A stretch of DNA of 64,000 nt from Neobacillus novalis NBRC 102450. GTDB lineage: Bacteria; Bacillota; Bacilli; Bacillales; Cytobacillaceae. The position numbers and the translations under genes are program-made. Each line of letters begins with the position of its first letter. Position 1 is the stretch's first letter. Under the pieces are notes generated by a model, which ran no database searches, was not told the DNA's origin, and worked only from the letters and a program-made list of their open reading frames with translations. The stretch is taken from positions 214,031 through 278,030 of the forward strand of contig NZ_BCVP01000016.1 in the NCBI RefSeq assembly GCF_001591805.1. The letters run 5' to 3'. Of this stretch, positions 54,535 through 63,795 are shown one piece after another.

Positions 54535-55707
54535 GTGCAAACAAAGTCTGCTTTACCGATTTTATTTGTGGTAATGTTTTTGGTTATGGTTGGTTTCGGT
54601 ATTATTATTCCAGTTTTACCTTTTTATGCTGAGCAAATTGGGGCAAATCCCACTGAACTTGGATTGTTAATGGCGGTTTATTCGCTGATGCAGCTTATTT
54701 TTGCACCAATGTGGGGTCAGGTTTCCGATCGCATCGGACGGAAGCCGGTGATGATGATTGGGATATTCGGTCTCGGTTTATCTTTTCTTATCCAAGCTCT
54801 CTCAGCTGAACTATGGATGTTATTTGCAGCCAGAATACTAGGTGGTATTCTTTCATCTGCAAATATGCCTACCGCAATGGCCTATGTTGCGGACATCACA
54901 ACGGAAGAAAATCGCGGGAAAGGAATGGGAATTGTCGGTGCTGCCACAGGGTTGGGGTTTGTGTTCGGACCAGCGATTGGCGGTATTTTTTCGAATTTCA
55001 GCTTAAGTATGCCCTTTTATCTTGCAAGTGGATCCTCCTTTATCACCTTGATCCTGGTATTTATTCTGTTAAAGGAATCAAAACAAAAAAAAGGTCCTAC
55101 CTCAAAGGAAAAAACATCCATCTGGAAGGCCTTCAATGGAGCCGTGTCCGTGCTGTTTTTCGTACAGCTATTAATTTCGTTATCTCTCTCAGGGTTAGAG
55201 GCAACATTTGCTTATTTTGCCGCTAAAAAAGCAGGTTTAGACGCAATCCAACTTGGATATATTTTCATGATCATGGGTTTTGGGAGTGCAATGGTTCAAG
55301 GTGGCTTGGTCGGCAGATTAACAAAAAAATACGGGGAAAGTGCAGTCATACAAGGCGGCATGATTATTTCAGCGATAGGATTCGGTTCCATCTTGCTTGT
55401 ACATAGTTTTACAACTGCTGCGATTTATTTAACTATTTTTGGGCTCGGTAACGGAGTGATCCGCCCAAGTGTCTCTTCACTACTTACCAAGACGTCCACA
55501 GTAGGACATGGAAGCTCAACCGGGCTTTTATCATCCTTTGATTCATTAGGCCGCATTATCGGTCCGCCGCTCGGAGGCTGGCTGTTTTCAATGGCGGCGG
55601 GTCTGCCTTATATTTCAGGAGCCATTATCACAATCGTTGCCTTTTTGCTATTTGTCGTCTTCCGCCCGCAGATGAATACAGCAAAAGCACCAAATGTACA
55701 AAATTAA
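54535..55707 (+). CDS. MFS drug/proton antiporter (DHA1, TetA-like)
   Basis: About 390 residues with 12 predicted helices. MVGFGIIIPVLPFYAEQIGA at helix 1, WGQVSDRIGRKPVMM in the 2-3 loop (motif A), ARILGGILSSANMPTAMAYV and GLGFVFGPAIGG (motif C, antiporters) place it in the DHA1 drug efflux group. GTG 54535 follows GGGAGTGAG; the TTG at 54508 has no site. The substrate cannot be told. It is a single gene. Confidence 0.85.
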   Translation: MQTKSALPILFVVMFLVMVGFGIIIPVLPFYAEQIGANPTELGLLMAVYSLMQLIFAPMWGQVSDRIGRKPVMMIGIFGLGLSFLIQALSAELWMLFAARILGGILSSANMPTAMAYVADITTEENRGKGMGIVGAATGLGFVFGPAIGGIFSNFSLSMPFYLASGSSFITLILVFILLKESKQKKGPTSKEKTSIWKAFNGAVSVLFFVQLLISLSLSGLEATFAYFAAKKAGLDAIQLGYIFMIMGFGSAMVQGGLVGRLTKKYGESAVIQGGMIISAIGFGSILLVHSFTTAAIYLTIFGLGNGVIRPSVSSLLTKTSTVGHGSSTGLLSSFDSLGRIIGPPLGGWLFSMAAGLPYISGAIITIVAFLLFVVFRPQMNTAKAPNVQN

Positions 55708-55815
55708 TTTGGAGCTCCGCCCTTTTTCCACAAAATTAAACTTGGAGGCATATGACAACATAGGACATGCATAAAATGGATACAGGATGATTCTATAAAA
55801 GGAGCCCTGTATATC

Positions 55816-56154
55816 ATGAAAATAAAAACCTTTACAAGTGTTGCTTGCCTATTGGTGACCTTAGCAATTGCTGCCTACTTGGATTCACCTTACTCATTTT
55901 TTAATAAAAACTATGCCTATTCATCCGTTCAGCCTGCCATGGCCCAACCCGTTGCTGTTGAGCCATCAAGTGATATTCCGGAATTGGAAGAAAAACTAGA
56001 GAAACGCGAAAGAGTGGATGGCTATATCGTAGAAACGTACGAGGAATATGAAGTATATAAGGACAAGGATGGAAATGTTATAAAAAGTGAACCCACAGGA
56101 AAAACAGATAGCATAAGATATTGGGATAATAGCAAAAAGACCGCTGACGATTAA
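55816..56154 (+). CDS. Small exported hypothetical protein
   Basis: A 112-residue protein with an N-terminal hydrophobic segment (about residues 5-21) that could be a signal peptide or anchor, a Pro/Ala-rich linker (QPAMAQPVAVEPSSDIPE), and a charged domain, VDGYIVETYEEYEVYKDKDG, then KTDSIRYWD. I do not recognise it. AAGGAG lies 11 nt before the ATG. Its 3' end overlaps the following terminator. Confidence 0.6.
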   Translation: MKIKTFTSVACLLVTLAIAAYLDSPYSFFNKNYAYSSVQPAMAQPVAVEPSSDIPELEEKLEKRERVDGYIVETYEEYEVYKDKDGNVIKSEPTGKTDSIRYWDNSKKTADD

Positions 56155-56177
56155 ATCGATTAGCGGTCTTTTGCTAT
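56135..56177. terminator. Convergent terminator
   Basis: AAAAGACCGCT pairs with AGCGGTCTTTT, with further pairing of GACGAT/ATCGATT. It serves the hypothetical gene and may limit read-through from the DUF421 gene. Confidence 0.7.
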
Positions 56178-56225
56178 TATTCCTCCTAAACTGTTCTTTC
56201 ATATAATCAATTATACGGGGAAATG

Positions 56226-56960
56226 CTACCCCTTCCCTGGCTTGTAGTAATAAGGATCATTTTTATGTTCTTTCATTTCATTATTATCGATAAAAACTTT
56301 TCGATTTTCTAAAAAAGTAGCTAAGGTAATTGTTTCTACTTTTTCGCCGACTTTTTCCACCTCATTAAGTAACCAGCTTCGGTCGAGTTGAAGATATTTT
56401 AAATTTTGATCAAGAATTTGCCCATCCATAATCAATGGAATAGGTATATATTCTTTCTTTACATTTAAGTTTAAATCATTAGGTTGGATTGGCCGGTAAT
56501 CTGACTTAGGGATTACACTAATACTCCCTGTATCTTCCATTACTGCCATTTCAATATTTAGGGTATCCGTGTACCCTTTTACTCTTAATTGTGATAATAG
56601 TTCATTAATCGTCATCCGAACCTTTTTCAGCCCTTTTCTATCAATATCACCGTTACGAATCAATACTGTCGGACTATCATAAAGAATCCATCTTAATTTA
56701 TTATATAAAGATAAACGTACAAAGATTTTATATAAAATGACTATGATTGCAGCGTACGTTAACGATTTTCCAATATGATTGACTTCCACCGGTGTACTAA
56801 TGATATTGGTAAGTACGTAGATATATAATAAGTCAAATGAATGCATTTCGCCTACAGCCTTTTTTCCAGTCACCCGTAAAAACAAATAGCCCATTATAAA
56901 AACGATGAAAGCGCGGTAAAATGTTTCCAATTCCCCATCTCTCCTAAAGTTATCCAGCAT
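56226..56960 (-). CDS. DUF421 (YetF-type) membrane protein
   Basis: About 244 residues: three membrane helices in the first 90 (FIVFIMGYLFLRVTGKKAVG, FDLLYIYVLTNIISTPV, LTYAAIIVILYKIFVRL), then the DUF421 cytosolic domain with LIRNGDIDRKGLKKVRMT, MTINELLSQLRVKGY and ISVIPKSDYRPI. YetF-like proteins of bacilli sit in the spore or cell membrane; function unresolved. ATG 56960 lacks a ribosome binding site; TTG 56930, ten nt after AGGAG, is a good alternative. Confidence 0.83.
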   Translation of the reverse strand: MLDNFRRDGELETFYRAFIVFIMGYLFLRVTGKKAVGEMHSFDLLYIYVLTNIISTPVEVNHIGKSLTYAAIIVILYKIFVRLSLYNKLRWILYDSPTVLIRNGDIDRKGLKKVRMTINELLSQLRVKGYTDTLNIEMAVMEDTGSISVIPKSDYRPIQPNDLNLNVKKEYIPIPLIMDGQILDQNLKYLQLDRSWLLNEVEKVGEKVETITLATFLENRKVFIDNNEMKEHKNDPYYYKPGKG

Positions 56961-57129
56961 ATAGAACCGTGTAATTTAATCTTAAGGTATCGTTAGTATT
57001 TGATGTTTCCTACATCCATATACGAGAGGAATTAACGACAACCCTATTTTTTAAAATAATTGAATTATTCCTAGGAGATGAAGCGGATAGTTTATTAATC
57101 ATAATAGTAAATAAGAAAGGGTGAATTTA

Positions 57130-57468
57130 ATGGCGAAAATAGGAAAGGATGATTTTGTAAATGGATTTGTTCCCCGCCATAACCATGGGTCAGTTGATTA
57201 TACAGGACTAAGCTCAAATCATGTTCATCAATGCTTGGATGTTACATCACCACCGATTCAAACCCAAGATGGAGGTCATATCCATTATACTGAAGGATAT
57301 GTTTTGTTTGAGGATGGTCATACCCACCATTATCAAGCATACTCCGGACCACCGATTCCAGTTGGAAATGGAATGCATGTTCATTACTATGATTTCCATA
57401 CCACAGAAGATGCTGGACATAGTCATCATGTTAAAGGGGTTGATCACCCAGCTCCAGGTACGAAGTAA
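57130..57468 (+). CDS. YmaF family His-rich protein (second copy)
   Basis: A 112-residue soluble protein with the same HxH periodicity as the one at 2100: RHNHG, NHVHQC, GHIHYTEG, GHTHHYQ, HVHYYDF, GHSHHVKG. The first and last thirds differ strongly, so it is a diverged paralogue. It lies convergently to the cadC-cadA operon, which makes a metal-binding role plausible. AAGGG precedes ATG 57130, better than GTG 57121. Confidence 0.8.
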   Translation: MAKIGKDDFVNGFVPRHNHGSVDYTGLSSNHVHQCLDVTSPPIQTQDGGHIHYTEGYVLFEDGHTHHYQAYSGPPIPVGNGMHVHYYDFHTTEDAGHSHHVKGVDHPAPGTK

Positions 57469-57538
57469 TCAAATATACACAGATGTAGAGAAATATCCAC
57501 CAAGTACTAGATACCGATTATGAATCGATGAAAAGAAT

Positions 57539-57567
57539 AAGAAGGTGCGAGCAATCGCACCTTCTTA
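57539..57567. terminator. Bidirectional terminator between ymaF-type gene and cadA
   Basis: AAGAAGGTGCGA pairs exactly with TCGCACCTTCTT around GCAA. Confidence 0.85.
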
Positions 57568-57620
57568 TGTTCAAACCATTATTCACATTTATTCTCATCC
57601 ACATTCGGAAGCCCAATAAA

Positions 57621-59756
57621 TTATTTATCTTTTACACGGAGAAGTCGTAATCCATTCAATGTGACAATAAGCGTTGCACCCATATCCGCAAAGATCGCAA
57701 TCCAAAGTGTTAACCATCCTGGAATGACTAGTAACAGCGCCAATAGTTTAATGCCTAGTGAGAAGGTGATATTTTGTTTGATAATGAATAAGGCTTTTCT
57801 GCTTAGTTTTACCGTGAATGGAAGTTTACCTAGATCATCGGCCATTAAAGCAATATCTGCTGTTTCTAACGCTGTGTCTGTTCCTGCTCCGCCCATAGCA
57901 ATCCCGACATTCGATGCAGCTAGAGCTGGCGCATCATTCACACCGTCACCGACCATTGCAACATGGTCGTATTTATTTCGCAGATTTTTAATAAACGTTA
58001 ATTTATCCTGTGGTAATAGATCTGCCTGAATGTCAGAAACTCCTACCTGCTTTCCAATTGCATTGGCAGTCCCTGAATTATCACCCGTAAGCATGATTGT
58101 TTTTTGAATCCCTAGCGAGTGAAGTTTCTGAATAACAGACTTACTGTTTCCTCTCACTTCATCAGCAACTGCAAGAAGTGCCAGTATTTCAGTAGCCGTA
58201 CCAGCCGCCATAACGGTTTTCCCTTGATTTTGCAGTTCAATAATCTTTGCTTTTAGGTTTGCCGAAATTCCATTTGGTAAGATTTCATCGAATAAATTGG
58301 GACTGCCGACATAATACATTTTATCGTTGACCCTGCCTTTGATTCCTTTACCGGTAATGGAAGAGAAGTCAGCTATTTTAATGTCTTTGTAAGGTACGTT
58401 TTCCTGCTTTGCTTTTTTGATTATCGCTGAAGCCAAGGGATGCTGTGAACTATTTTCTAAAGCAGTTATGATGGCTAGCAGTTCATTCGCATTTTTATTG
58501 GTTTGGAGAAGATAATCCGTTACCACTGGAATTCCTTCCGTCAAAGTTCCTGTTTTATCTAAGGCAATTGCTTTAATTGCACCCATTTCCTCTAAATGGA
58601 TACCGCCTTTGATTAAAACCCCATTTCGGGCTGCATTACCAATTGCAGTCACAATCGAAACAGGAGTCGAAATGACAAGTGCGCAAGGACAGCCAACCAC
58701 CAATACAGCCAGCCCTTGATAAATCCATTTACTCCAATCCCCATCAAATAATAACGGCGGGAGCACTGCCACTAACAGTGAAATGAACATAATAACGGGT
58801 GTATAATATTTGGCAAAGCGATCGACAAATGCTTGGGATGGAGCCCTTTCTGCTTGAGCTTCTTCGACAAGATGAATGATTTTGGCAATCGTGGTATCGT
58901 CCACATGTTTCGTGACTTTCACTTCAAGAAGTCCTTCGTCATTTAATGTTCCAGCAAAAACCTCATCATCAATCGATTTCGAAACGGGGACAGATTCACC
59001 CGTGATTGCTGCCTGATTAACTGCGGATTCTCCTTTTACTACCATACCGTCCATGGCGATTTTCTGTCCAGGTTTTACGATTAAAATGTCACCGATTTGA
59101 ATTTTGTTCACTTCTACTGTAATTTCTTCGTTGTTCCTTCGAATTAAGGCCTCTTTAGGTGCAATATCCATTAACGAGCGAATCGATTGCCGTGCTTTAT
59201 CCATTGAGTAGGATTCTAGTACCTCACTAATGGCAAACAAGATGACAACAGTTGCTCCTTCTCCCCACTCGCCGATGATGGCTGCTCCAATAACGGCGAT
59301 GGTCATCAGGGTTCTCATATCAAATTCTAAACGGAATAAATTTTTCAGTCCGGTGGCAAATAGGCGATACCCACCTACTAAAATGGCCGCTCCATACGCT
59401 AAAATCGAAAAAATACTCTCTTCGCCGTACACTTGCCCGGCAAACCAGCCAATCAACAACAAAACAAATGAGGCAATAACTGTTGAATATTTTTTCAAGA
59501 AAGGTTCTTTTTTCTCTTCAAATCGTTGTTTATCAGGAATGACTTTGATATTTTCAAAAGCCCCTGCTTTCTCTAATTCCGCTATTGTGGTTTCACCAAA
59601 AACCGTAAGTTTGGAAGCACCGAAATTTACACTTGCATTAGAAACACCATCCAGGTGTTTTACGTTCGTTTCGAACTTTGTCGCACAGCCAGCTCAGGTG
59701 AATCCCTGTATCCGATAGACGGTTTTTTCATTTGATTGTTCTAACGCGTTACTCAT
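57621..59756 (-). CDS. cadA: CadA/ZntA-type heavy-metal P-type ATPase with selenocysteine in its HMA domain
   Basis: A P1B-type Cd/Zn/Pb efflux ATPase of 711 residues if TGA 59696-59694 is read as Sec21. The true start is ATG 59756 (AAGGAGGTGG upstream). The HMA domain reads [18 protein letters not shown]: UxxC replaces the usual CxxC, and the fold continues [19 protein letters not shown]. The core has TGES, CPC in [20 protein letters not shown] (phosphorylated Asp), HPLASAI and [11 protein letters not shown] caller would start at 59498 and drop the metal-binding domain. It overlaps cadC by 8 nt. Confidence 0.88.
59664..59676 (-). promoter_or_regulatory. Hairpin downstream of the cadA TGA, SECIS candidate
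   Basis: GTTCG-AAA-CGAAC begins 17 nt after the TGA, so its loop is at 23-25 nt, the same spacing as in the Rdx gene. The loop lacks the G expected of a typical bacterial SECIS. Confidence 0.45.
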
Positions 59757-60117
59757 GGGAGGCCACCTCCTTTTGATGCTCAAATGCGATTTGAATAAGT
59801 TGTTTAACATGGTCATCGTCAAGTGCGTAGAAAACCAATTTGCCTTCTTTACGATATTTCGCTAACCCTAATTTTCGCAGCAGCCGCAAATGATGGGAAG
59901 CTGTAGCTGTCGTACTTCCCACGATATTAGCTACATCACATACACATAATTCATCTTCAACGCTTAAGGCGTAAGCAATTTTTATTCTAGTGTCATCGGA
60001 TAACGCTTTAAATATTTGTGAAACAGCCATTGTATTTTGCTGGGAAACCGATTCTTTTACACGTTTTACTTTTTCCTCATCAACGCAGGTTATTTCGCAT
60101 ATATCATCATGTTTCAT
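59749..60117 (-). CDS. cadC: ArsR/SmtB family metal-sensing repressor, CadC-like
   Basis: A 122-residue winged-helix repressor. ELCVCDVANIVG is the CadC alpha-4 metal site (ELCVCD), and the N-terminal CEITC pair supplies the other two thiolates, so Cd/Pb/Zn sensing is predicted. The recognition helix is STTATASHHLRLLRKLG. It precedes cadA, overlapping it by 8 nt, and has two matching operators upstream, so it should repress the operon until metal binds. Confidence 0.93.
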   Translation of the reverse strand: MKHDDICEITCVDEEKVKRVKESVSQQNTMAVSQIFKALSDDTRIKIAYALSVEDELCVCDVANIVGSTTATASHHLRLLRKLGLAKYRKEGKLVFYALDDDHVKQLIQIAFEHQKEVASHE

Positions 60118-60133
60118 CTATTTCACCACCCAT

Positions 60134-60198
60134 TAATCAAATGCCTATTTGATTATTAGTATATGTTTTATTGCTAAAATGGTCAAATATTTATTTGA
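60134..60198 (-). promoter_or_regulatory. cadC promoter flanked by two CadC operators
   Basis: TTGACC (60186-60181), 17-nt spacer and TATACT (60163-60158) form the promoter. TAATCAAAT-GCCT-ATTTGATTA (60134-60155) lies over the transcription start, and TCAAAT-ATTT-ATTTGA (60183-60198) overlaps the -35. Both share TCAAAT-N4-ATTTGA, like known CadC operators. Confidence 0.8.
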
Positions 60199-60210
60199 AT
60201 ATAAAGAAAA

Positions 60211-60300
60211 CTCGCCGATTGGCGAGCCGTTAGGCGGTTCATGAGGCGTAGTTGCACTTATGCCTGATGGGAAAGTTATACTTTCCTATCGGCTGAAAAA
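60211..60300. repeat. Cluster of three strong hairpins of unknown role
   Basis: Between the cadC promoter and the CorC-gene terminator lie CTCGCC-GATT-GGCGAG, AGGCGTA-GTTGCACT-TATGCCT and GATGGGAAAG-TTATA-CTTTCCTATC in tandem. No open frame fits. It could be a dispersed REP-like element or a structured RNA read through on the minus strand. Confidence 0.5.
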
Positions 60301-60301
60301 G

Positions 60302-60334
60302 CGGTAACACCATATGGGAGTTACCGCATTCTTT
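60302..60334 (-). terminator. Terminator of the CorC-type gene
   Basis: GCGGTAAC pairs with GTTACCGC around 11 nt; TTTTT follows on the minus strand. Confidence 0.8.
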
Positions 60335-60353
60335 AGTAATGTATTAATTTCCG

Positions 60354-61664
60354 TTAAGCACAGGATTCCTGCTTGATAATTTTGACAATCTCTAAAGACT
60401 TAATATGATACCCATCGACTTCAAGAACTTTAAACTCATAGTCCTTGTAGCTAATGGTATCGCCTTCGGATACTTCCATTTTTTCCGAGAGGATCCAGCC
60501 GCCGATTGTATCGATATCAGATTCGTCTATGTCTAATCCTAACAAATCATTGATTTCATTAATGAGGACTTTCCCATCCACAATCGTTTTATTTGGACCT
60601 ATTTTGTTAATTTCAGGAACTTCATCCGCATCAAATTCATCACGAATTTCTCCAACAATTTCTTCCAAAATATCTTCTACCGTGACTAATCCTGCTGTTC
60701 CGCCATACTCGTCGATTAAGATGGACATATGAACACGGTCTTTTTGCATTTTAACTAATAAATCATGGATTGGAATCGTTTCAATGACTTGGATGACGGG
60801 ACGAACATATTCCTCTATAGAAGTTTCAACATTCTTCCCTTTAATATACTCTGTAAATACTTCCTTCATATTGACCATTCCAACGATGTTATCTTTTTCG
60901 CCATCGATGACCGGGTACCGCGTATAATTTTCTTCCGTAACGATTTTCAGACATTCATCTAACGTTTGTGAGATATCAAAAGCGACAATTTCAGTTCTTG
61001 GCACCATAATTTCATTAGCATTTCGATCATCGAATTCAAAAATATTATTCACATATTTATATTCAGATTGATTAATTTCACCGCTTTTATAGCTTTCAGA
61101 AATAATGATTTGAAGTTCCTCTTCGGAGTGTGCAGTTTCGTGTTTGGAAGCGGGCTTCAGCCCGAATAGCCCAGTAATCATGCGGGCAGAGCCATTTAAT
61201 GCCTTAATAAAAGGATACATGATTTTATAAAATAGCATCATCGGTCTGGCGAAAATTAACGTGATCGTTTCGGCCTTTTGAATAGCAAACGTTTTCGGTG
61301 CCAGCTCGCCTACTACGACGTGAATGAAGGTTACCGAAGCAAACGCCAATATAAATGATGTTATACTTGATACCGATTCCGGCATGTTTAATTTAACCAA
61401 GAGCGGATGCAGGATAAGTTCCACTGTTGGTTCTCCCAGCCAGCCTAGACCTAATGCCGTAACGGTAATCCCTAATTGACAAGCAGATAAATATTCATCA
61501 AGATTTGTCACAATTGTTTTAGCCGCGACCGCATTCCTGCTGCCTTCTGCAACTAGCTGATCAATTCGCGTGCTGCGAATTTTAACAATAGCAAATTCGT
61601 ATGATACGAAAAACGCTGTAAAAGCAATTAAAATTGCTATCATTAGCAAATTAAAAATGATCAA
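60354..61664 (-). CDS. CNNM/CorC-type membrane transporter (MpfA/YhdP-like)
   Basis: A 436-residue protein: DUF21 membrane domain (about 1-190, four hydrophobic helices including ALGLGWLGEPTVELIL and VVVGELAPKTFAIQ), two CBS domains (IMVPRTEIVAFD ... YTRYPVIDG, then LIDEYGGTAGLVTVEDILEEIVGEI) and the CorC_HlyC C-terminal domain. B. subtilis YhdP (MpfA) of this family exports Mg. TTG start with AAGGAG 4 nt upstream. A MerR gene lies just upstream, the arrangement of B. subtilis yhdP-yhdQ. Confidence 0.87.
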   Translation of the reverse strand: MIIFNLLMIAILIAFTAFFVSYEFAIVKIRSTRIDQLVAEGSRNAVAAKTIVTNLDEYLSACQLGITVTALGLGWLGEPTVELILHPLLVKLNMPESVSSITSFILAFASVTFIHVVVGELAPKTFAIQKAETITLIFARPMMLFYKIMYPFIKALNGSARMITGLFGLKPASKHETAHSEEELQIIISESYKSGEINQSEYKYVNNIFEFDDRNANEIMVPRTEIVAFDISQTLDECLKIVTEENYTRYPVIDGEKDNIVGMVNMKEVFTEYIKGKNVETSIEEYVRPVIQVIETIPIHDLLVKMQKDRVHMSILIDEYGGTAGLVTVEDILEEIVGEIRDEFDADEVPEINKIGPNKTIVDGKVLINEINDLLGLDIDESDIDTIGGWILSEKMEVSEGDTISYKDYEFKVLEVDGYHIKSLEIVKIIKQESCA

Positions 61665-61753
61665 TGGTCTCCTTACTTAAACATTTCAAGTAAGGAATAC
61701 ACCTCCTGTTTTTTTCCAAGTTAGTTCATTATTTTCGAGTAAAGATTTTAGCT

Positions 61754-62167
61754 TTATTTAAAAAGTAAATATAATGTTTGTGCCAATGTAATTCCTTGCG
61801 GCGTTAATTTGCTTACCAGTTGTTCTTTTTGTTGCTTGTTTAATTTTTGTAGAATAGGTTGCATCGCCTTTAATTCCTCTTTTAAATGCTCCATAATCAG
61901 CGCAATTTGTTCAAAATGTTGCTCGACCTTTTGTTTGTCGATACTATTTTCTGAGTGCATCATTTCAATGGAAGACTTGATTTCCTCAAGCGGCATTTTA
62001 AGATTCTTGTAATGTTCTACCAGCTCCAAAATCTGAATCGTCTCATGACCATACAATCGATAATTAGAATCCGTTCTAATCGGGTTAAGTAAGCCCATTT
62101 GGGTGTAATAATCAATTGTCCTTTTAGAGATATTCATTAACTTTGCTATTTCACCAATTCGATACAA
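61754..62167 (-). CDS. MerR family transcriptional regulator
   Basis: A 137-residue MerR protein. The winged HTH is MYRIGEIAKLMNISKRTIDY YTQMGLLNP with SNYRLYGHE, followed by a long dimerization coiled coil (KQKVEQHFEQIALIMEHLKEEL). It contains no Cys, so unlike CueR or ZntR it cannot bind metal through the usual C-terminal Cys pair. Position resembles B. subtilis yhdQ. TTG start. It lies 89 nt upstream of the CorC-type gene, possibly its regulator. Confidence 0.8.
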   Translation of the reverse strand: MYRIGEIAKLMNISKRTIDYYTQMGLLNPIRTDSNYRLYGHETIQILELVEHYKNLKMPLEEIKSSIEMMHSENSIDKQKVEQHFEQIALIMEHLKEELKAMQPILQKLNKQQKEQLVSKLTPQGITLAQTLYLLFK

Positions 62168-62209
62168 CTTCCCAATGGACTCCCCCCTTTTCTATTTTTC
62201 TATTAAAAT

Positions 62210-62250
62210 ACTATAACACAATATAAACCGTACAGTCAACGTGCCGGTTT
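62210..62250 (-). promoter_or_regulatory. Promoter of the MerR gene with overlapping dyad
   Basis: TTGACT (62239-62234), 18-nt spacer, TATAGT (62215-62210). AAACCG/CGGTTT (62225-62230 and 62245-62250) form a dyad across the -35, a possible site for autoregulation. Confidence 0.45.
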
Positions 62251-62317
62251 TCAAGCAAGATTGATAAGCTGAGTTTGTGTTAAACTGAATTTGAAATCTG
62301 ATTGGAGGATTACTTAG

Positions 62318-63664
62318 ATGGAAAAAACCGATATTCAATCATGGCTGGAGGATCAAAACCTTTCTTTACTGGAAAATATCTTATCACTGGAAGAAGTATT
62401 TTGGTCCAATCCGAAACTTGAAAAATTCCAAAATGGAATCGAAAAGTCACTGCTTTCCGAAGAGGATGTGGCAGGTGCTGAGGAAAGATTAAAACGGTTT
62501 GCCCCCTACATTGCTAAGGCTTTTCCTGAGACCAGCGTTTCAAAGGGCATTATAGAATCTCCCTTGTTGAAGATTCCGACGATGAAAGAAAAATTGGAGC
62601 TAGATTACGGTGGACCTATAGTGGGTGAACTCCTGTTAAAATGTGATAGCCATCTCCCAATTTCAGGTTCGATTAAAGCAAGAGGCGGCATTTATGAAAT
62701 CCTAAAACATGCAGAAGAACTGGCCTTGGAAAACCAATTGTTATCCATTCATGATGATTATTCGATTTTAGCCAGCGAAAAGTTCCACACCTTCTTTTCT
62801 CACTATTCAATTGCGGTAGGCTCCACTGGAAATTTAGGCTTAAGTATTGGCATCATCAGTGCGAAGTTAGGGTTTAAAGTAACCGTTCATATGTCCGCTG
62901 ATGCAAAACAATGGAAAAAAGACTTGCTTCGGAGCAAAAATGTCCATGTGATCGAGTATGACGCAGATTATAGTAAAGCTGTTGAGGAAGGCAGAATCCA
63001 AGCTGAAGCAGACCCTAGATGTTATTTTGTGGATGATGAAAATTCCCGTGATTTATTTTTAGGGTATGCGGTGGCTGCCTCACGATTGAAAAGACAATTA
63101 GTAGAATTAGCGATTACTGTTGATGAAAATCATCCATTGTTCGTTTACCTTCCCTGCGGTGTCGGCGGCGGCCCTGGAGGCGTAGCATTTGGGTTGAAAT
63201 TAATGTTTCAGGACCACGTCCACTGCTTCTTTGCCGAACCTACCCACTCACCGTGTATGTTACTCGGCTTAATGACGGGCCTTCATGAGCAAATTTCGGT
63301 CCAAGATCTTGGTATTGATAATGTGACTGACGCAGATGGTCTTGCTGTCGGAAGACCATCTGGATTTGTCGGCAGAACCGTAGAACCTTTTTTAAGCGGA
63401 AATTACACAGTCAGCGATGATTGTTTGTACAAACTGTTAAAGGACCTCGTGGATACTGAGGATATTTATTTGGAACCTTCTGCACTGGCGGGCATGATCG
63501 GACCAGTTAAATTATCTAAAGAGGGTTCCGATTATTTACAAAAGTATGATTTAGTGAACAAAACGGGTAATGGTACCCACATTGTTTGGGCGACTGGCGG
63601 GGGGATGGTCCCGAAGGCAATGATGAATCAATATTATCAAAAGGGAATCGTGAACAGCTGGTAA
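62318..63664 (+). CDS. dsdA: D-serine ammonia-lyase (D-serine dehydratase)
   Basis: A 448-residue PLP enzyme that deaminates D-serine to pyruvate and ammonia. The PLP Lys lies in [16 protein letters not shown]; the glycine-rich phosphate loop is [13 protein letters not shown], and [14 protein letters not shown] and [10 protein letters not shown] are DsdA-type blocks. Monomeric DsdA of E. coli has the same length. GGAGG lies 8 nt before the ATG. No LysR regulator or D-serine transporter is next to it. Confidence 0.94.
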   Translation: MEKTDIQSWLEDQNLSLLENILSLEEVFWSNPKLEKFQNGIEKSLLSEEDVAGAEERLKRFAPYIAKAFPETSVSKGIIESPLLKIPTMKEKLELDYGGPIVGELLLKCDSHLPISGSIKARGGIYEILKHAEELALENQLLSIHDDYSILASEKFHTFFSHYSIAVGSTGNLGLSIGIISAKLGFKVTVHMSADAKQWKKDLLRSKNVHVIEYDADYSKAVEEGRIQAEADPRCYFVDDENSRDLFLGYAVAASRLKRQLVELAITVDENHPLFVYLPCGVGGGPGGVAFGLKLMFQDHVHCFFAEPTHSPCMLLGLMTGLHEQISVQDLGIDNVTDADGLAVGRPSGFVGRTVEPFLSGNYTVSDDCLYKLLKDLVDTEDIYLEPSALAGMIGPVKLSKEGSDYLQKYDLVNKTGNGTHIVWATGGGMVPKAMMNQYYQKGIVNSW

Positions 63665-63689
63665 TGATTTTGAATCATGCAGCTGTTTT
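63653..63689 (+). terminator. Terminator of dsdA
   Basis: AACAGCTG pairs with CAGCTGTT across the stop codon, followed by TTTCATT. Confidence 0.7.
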
Positions 63690-63730
63690 TCATTGCTATT
63701 TACTTTTGCAATATTTACAAAAATAAGAAA

Positions 63731-63757
63731 AGGACTCATCGATTGATGAATCCTGCT
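63731..63757 (-). terminator. Terminator of the Ser-Arg-Gly repeat gene
   Basis: AGGA-TCATC pairs with GATGA-TCCT on the minus strand; TTTTCTTATTTTT follows. Confidence 0.65.
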
Positions 63758-63795
63758 TATTATTTGACTCCCTTAGGAAGATTTACTATTCATTC

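Noticed and set aside
59694..59696. cadA TGA as a simple nonsense mutation
   Set aside because: It falls exactly on the metal-binding Cys codon, the flanking frame is intact for 711 codons, and Sec machinery is present. It remains the main alternative.
59230..59718. Long plus-strand frame over the cadA 5' end
   Set aside because: It has no ribosome binding site and is antisense to the well-supported HMA and membrane region of cadA.
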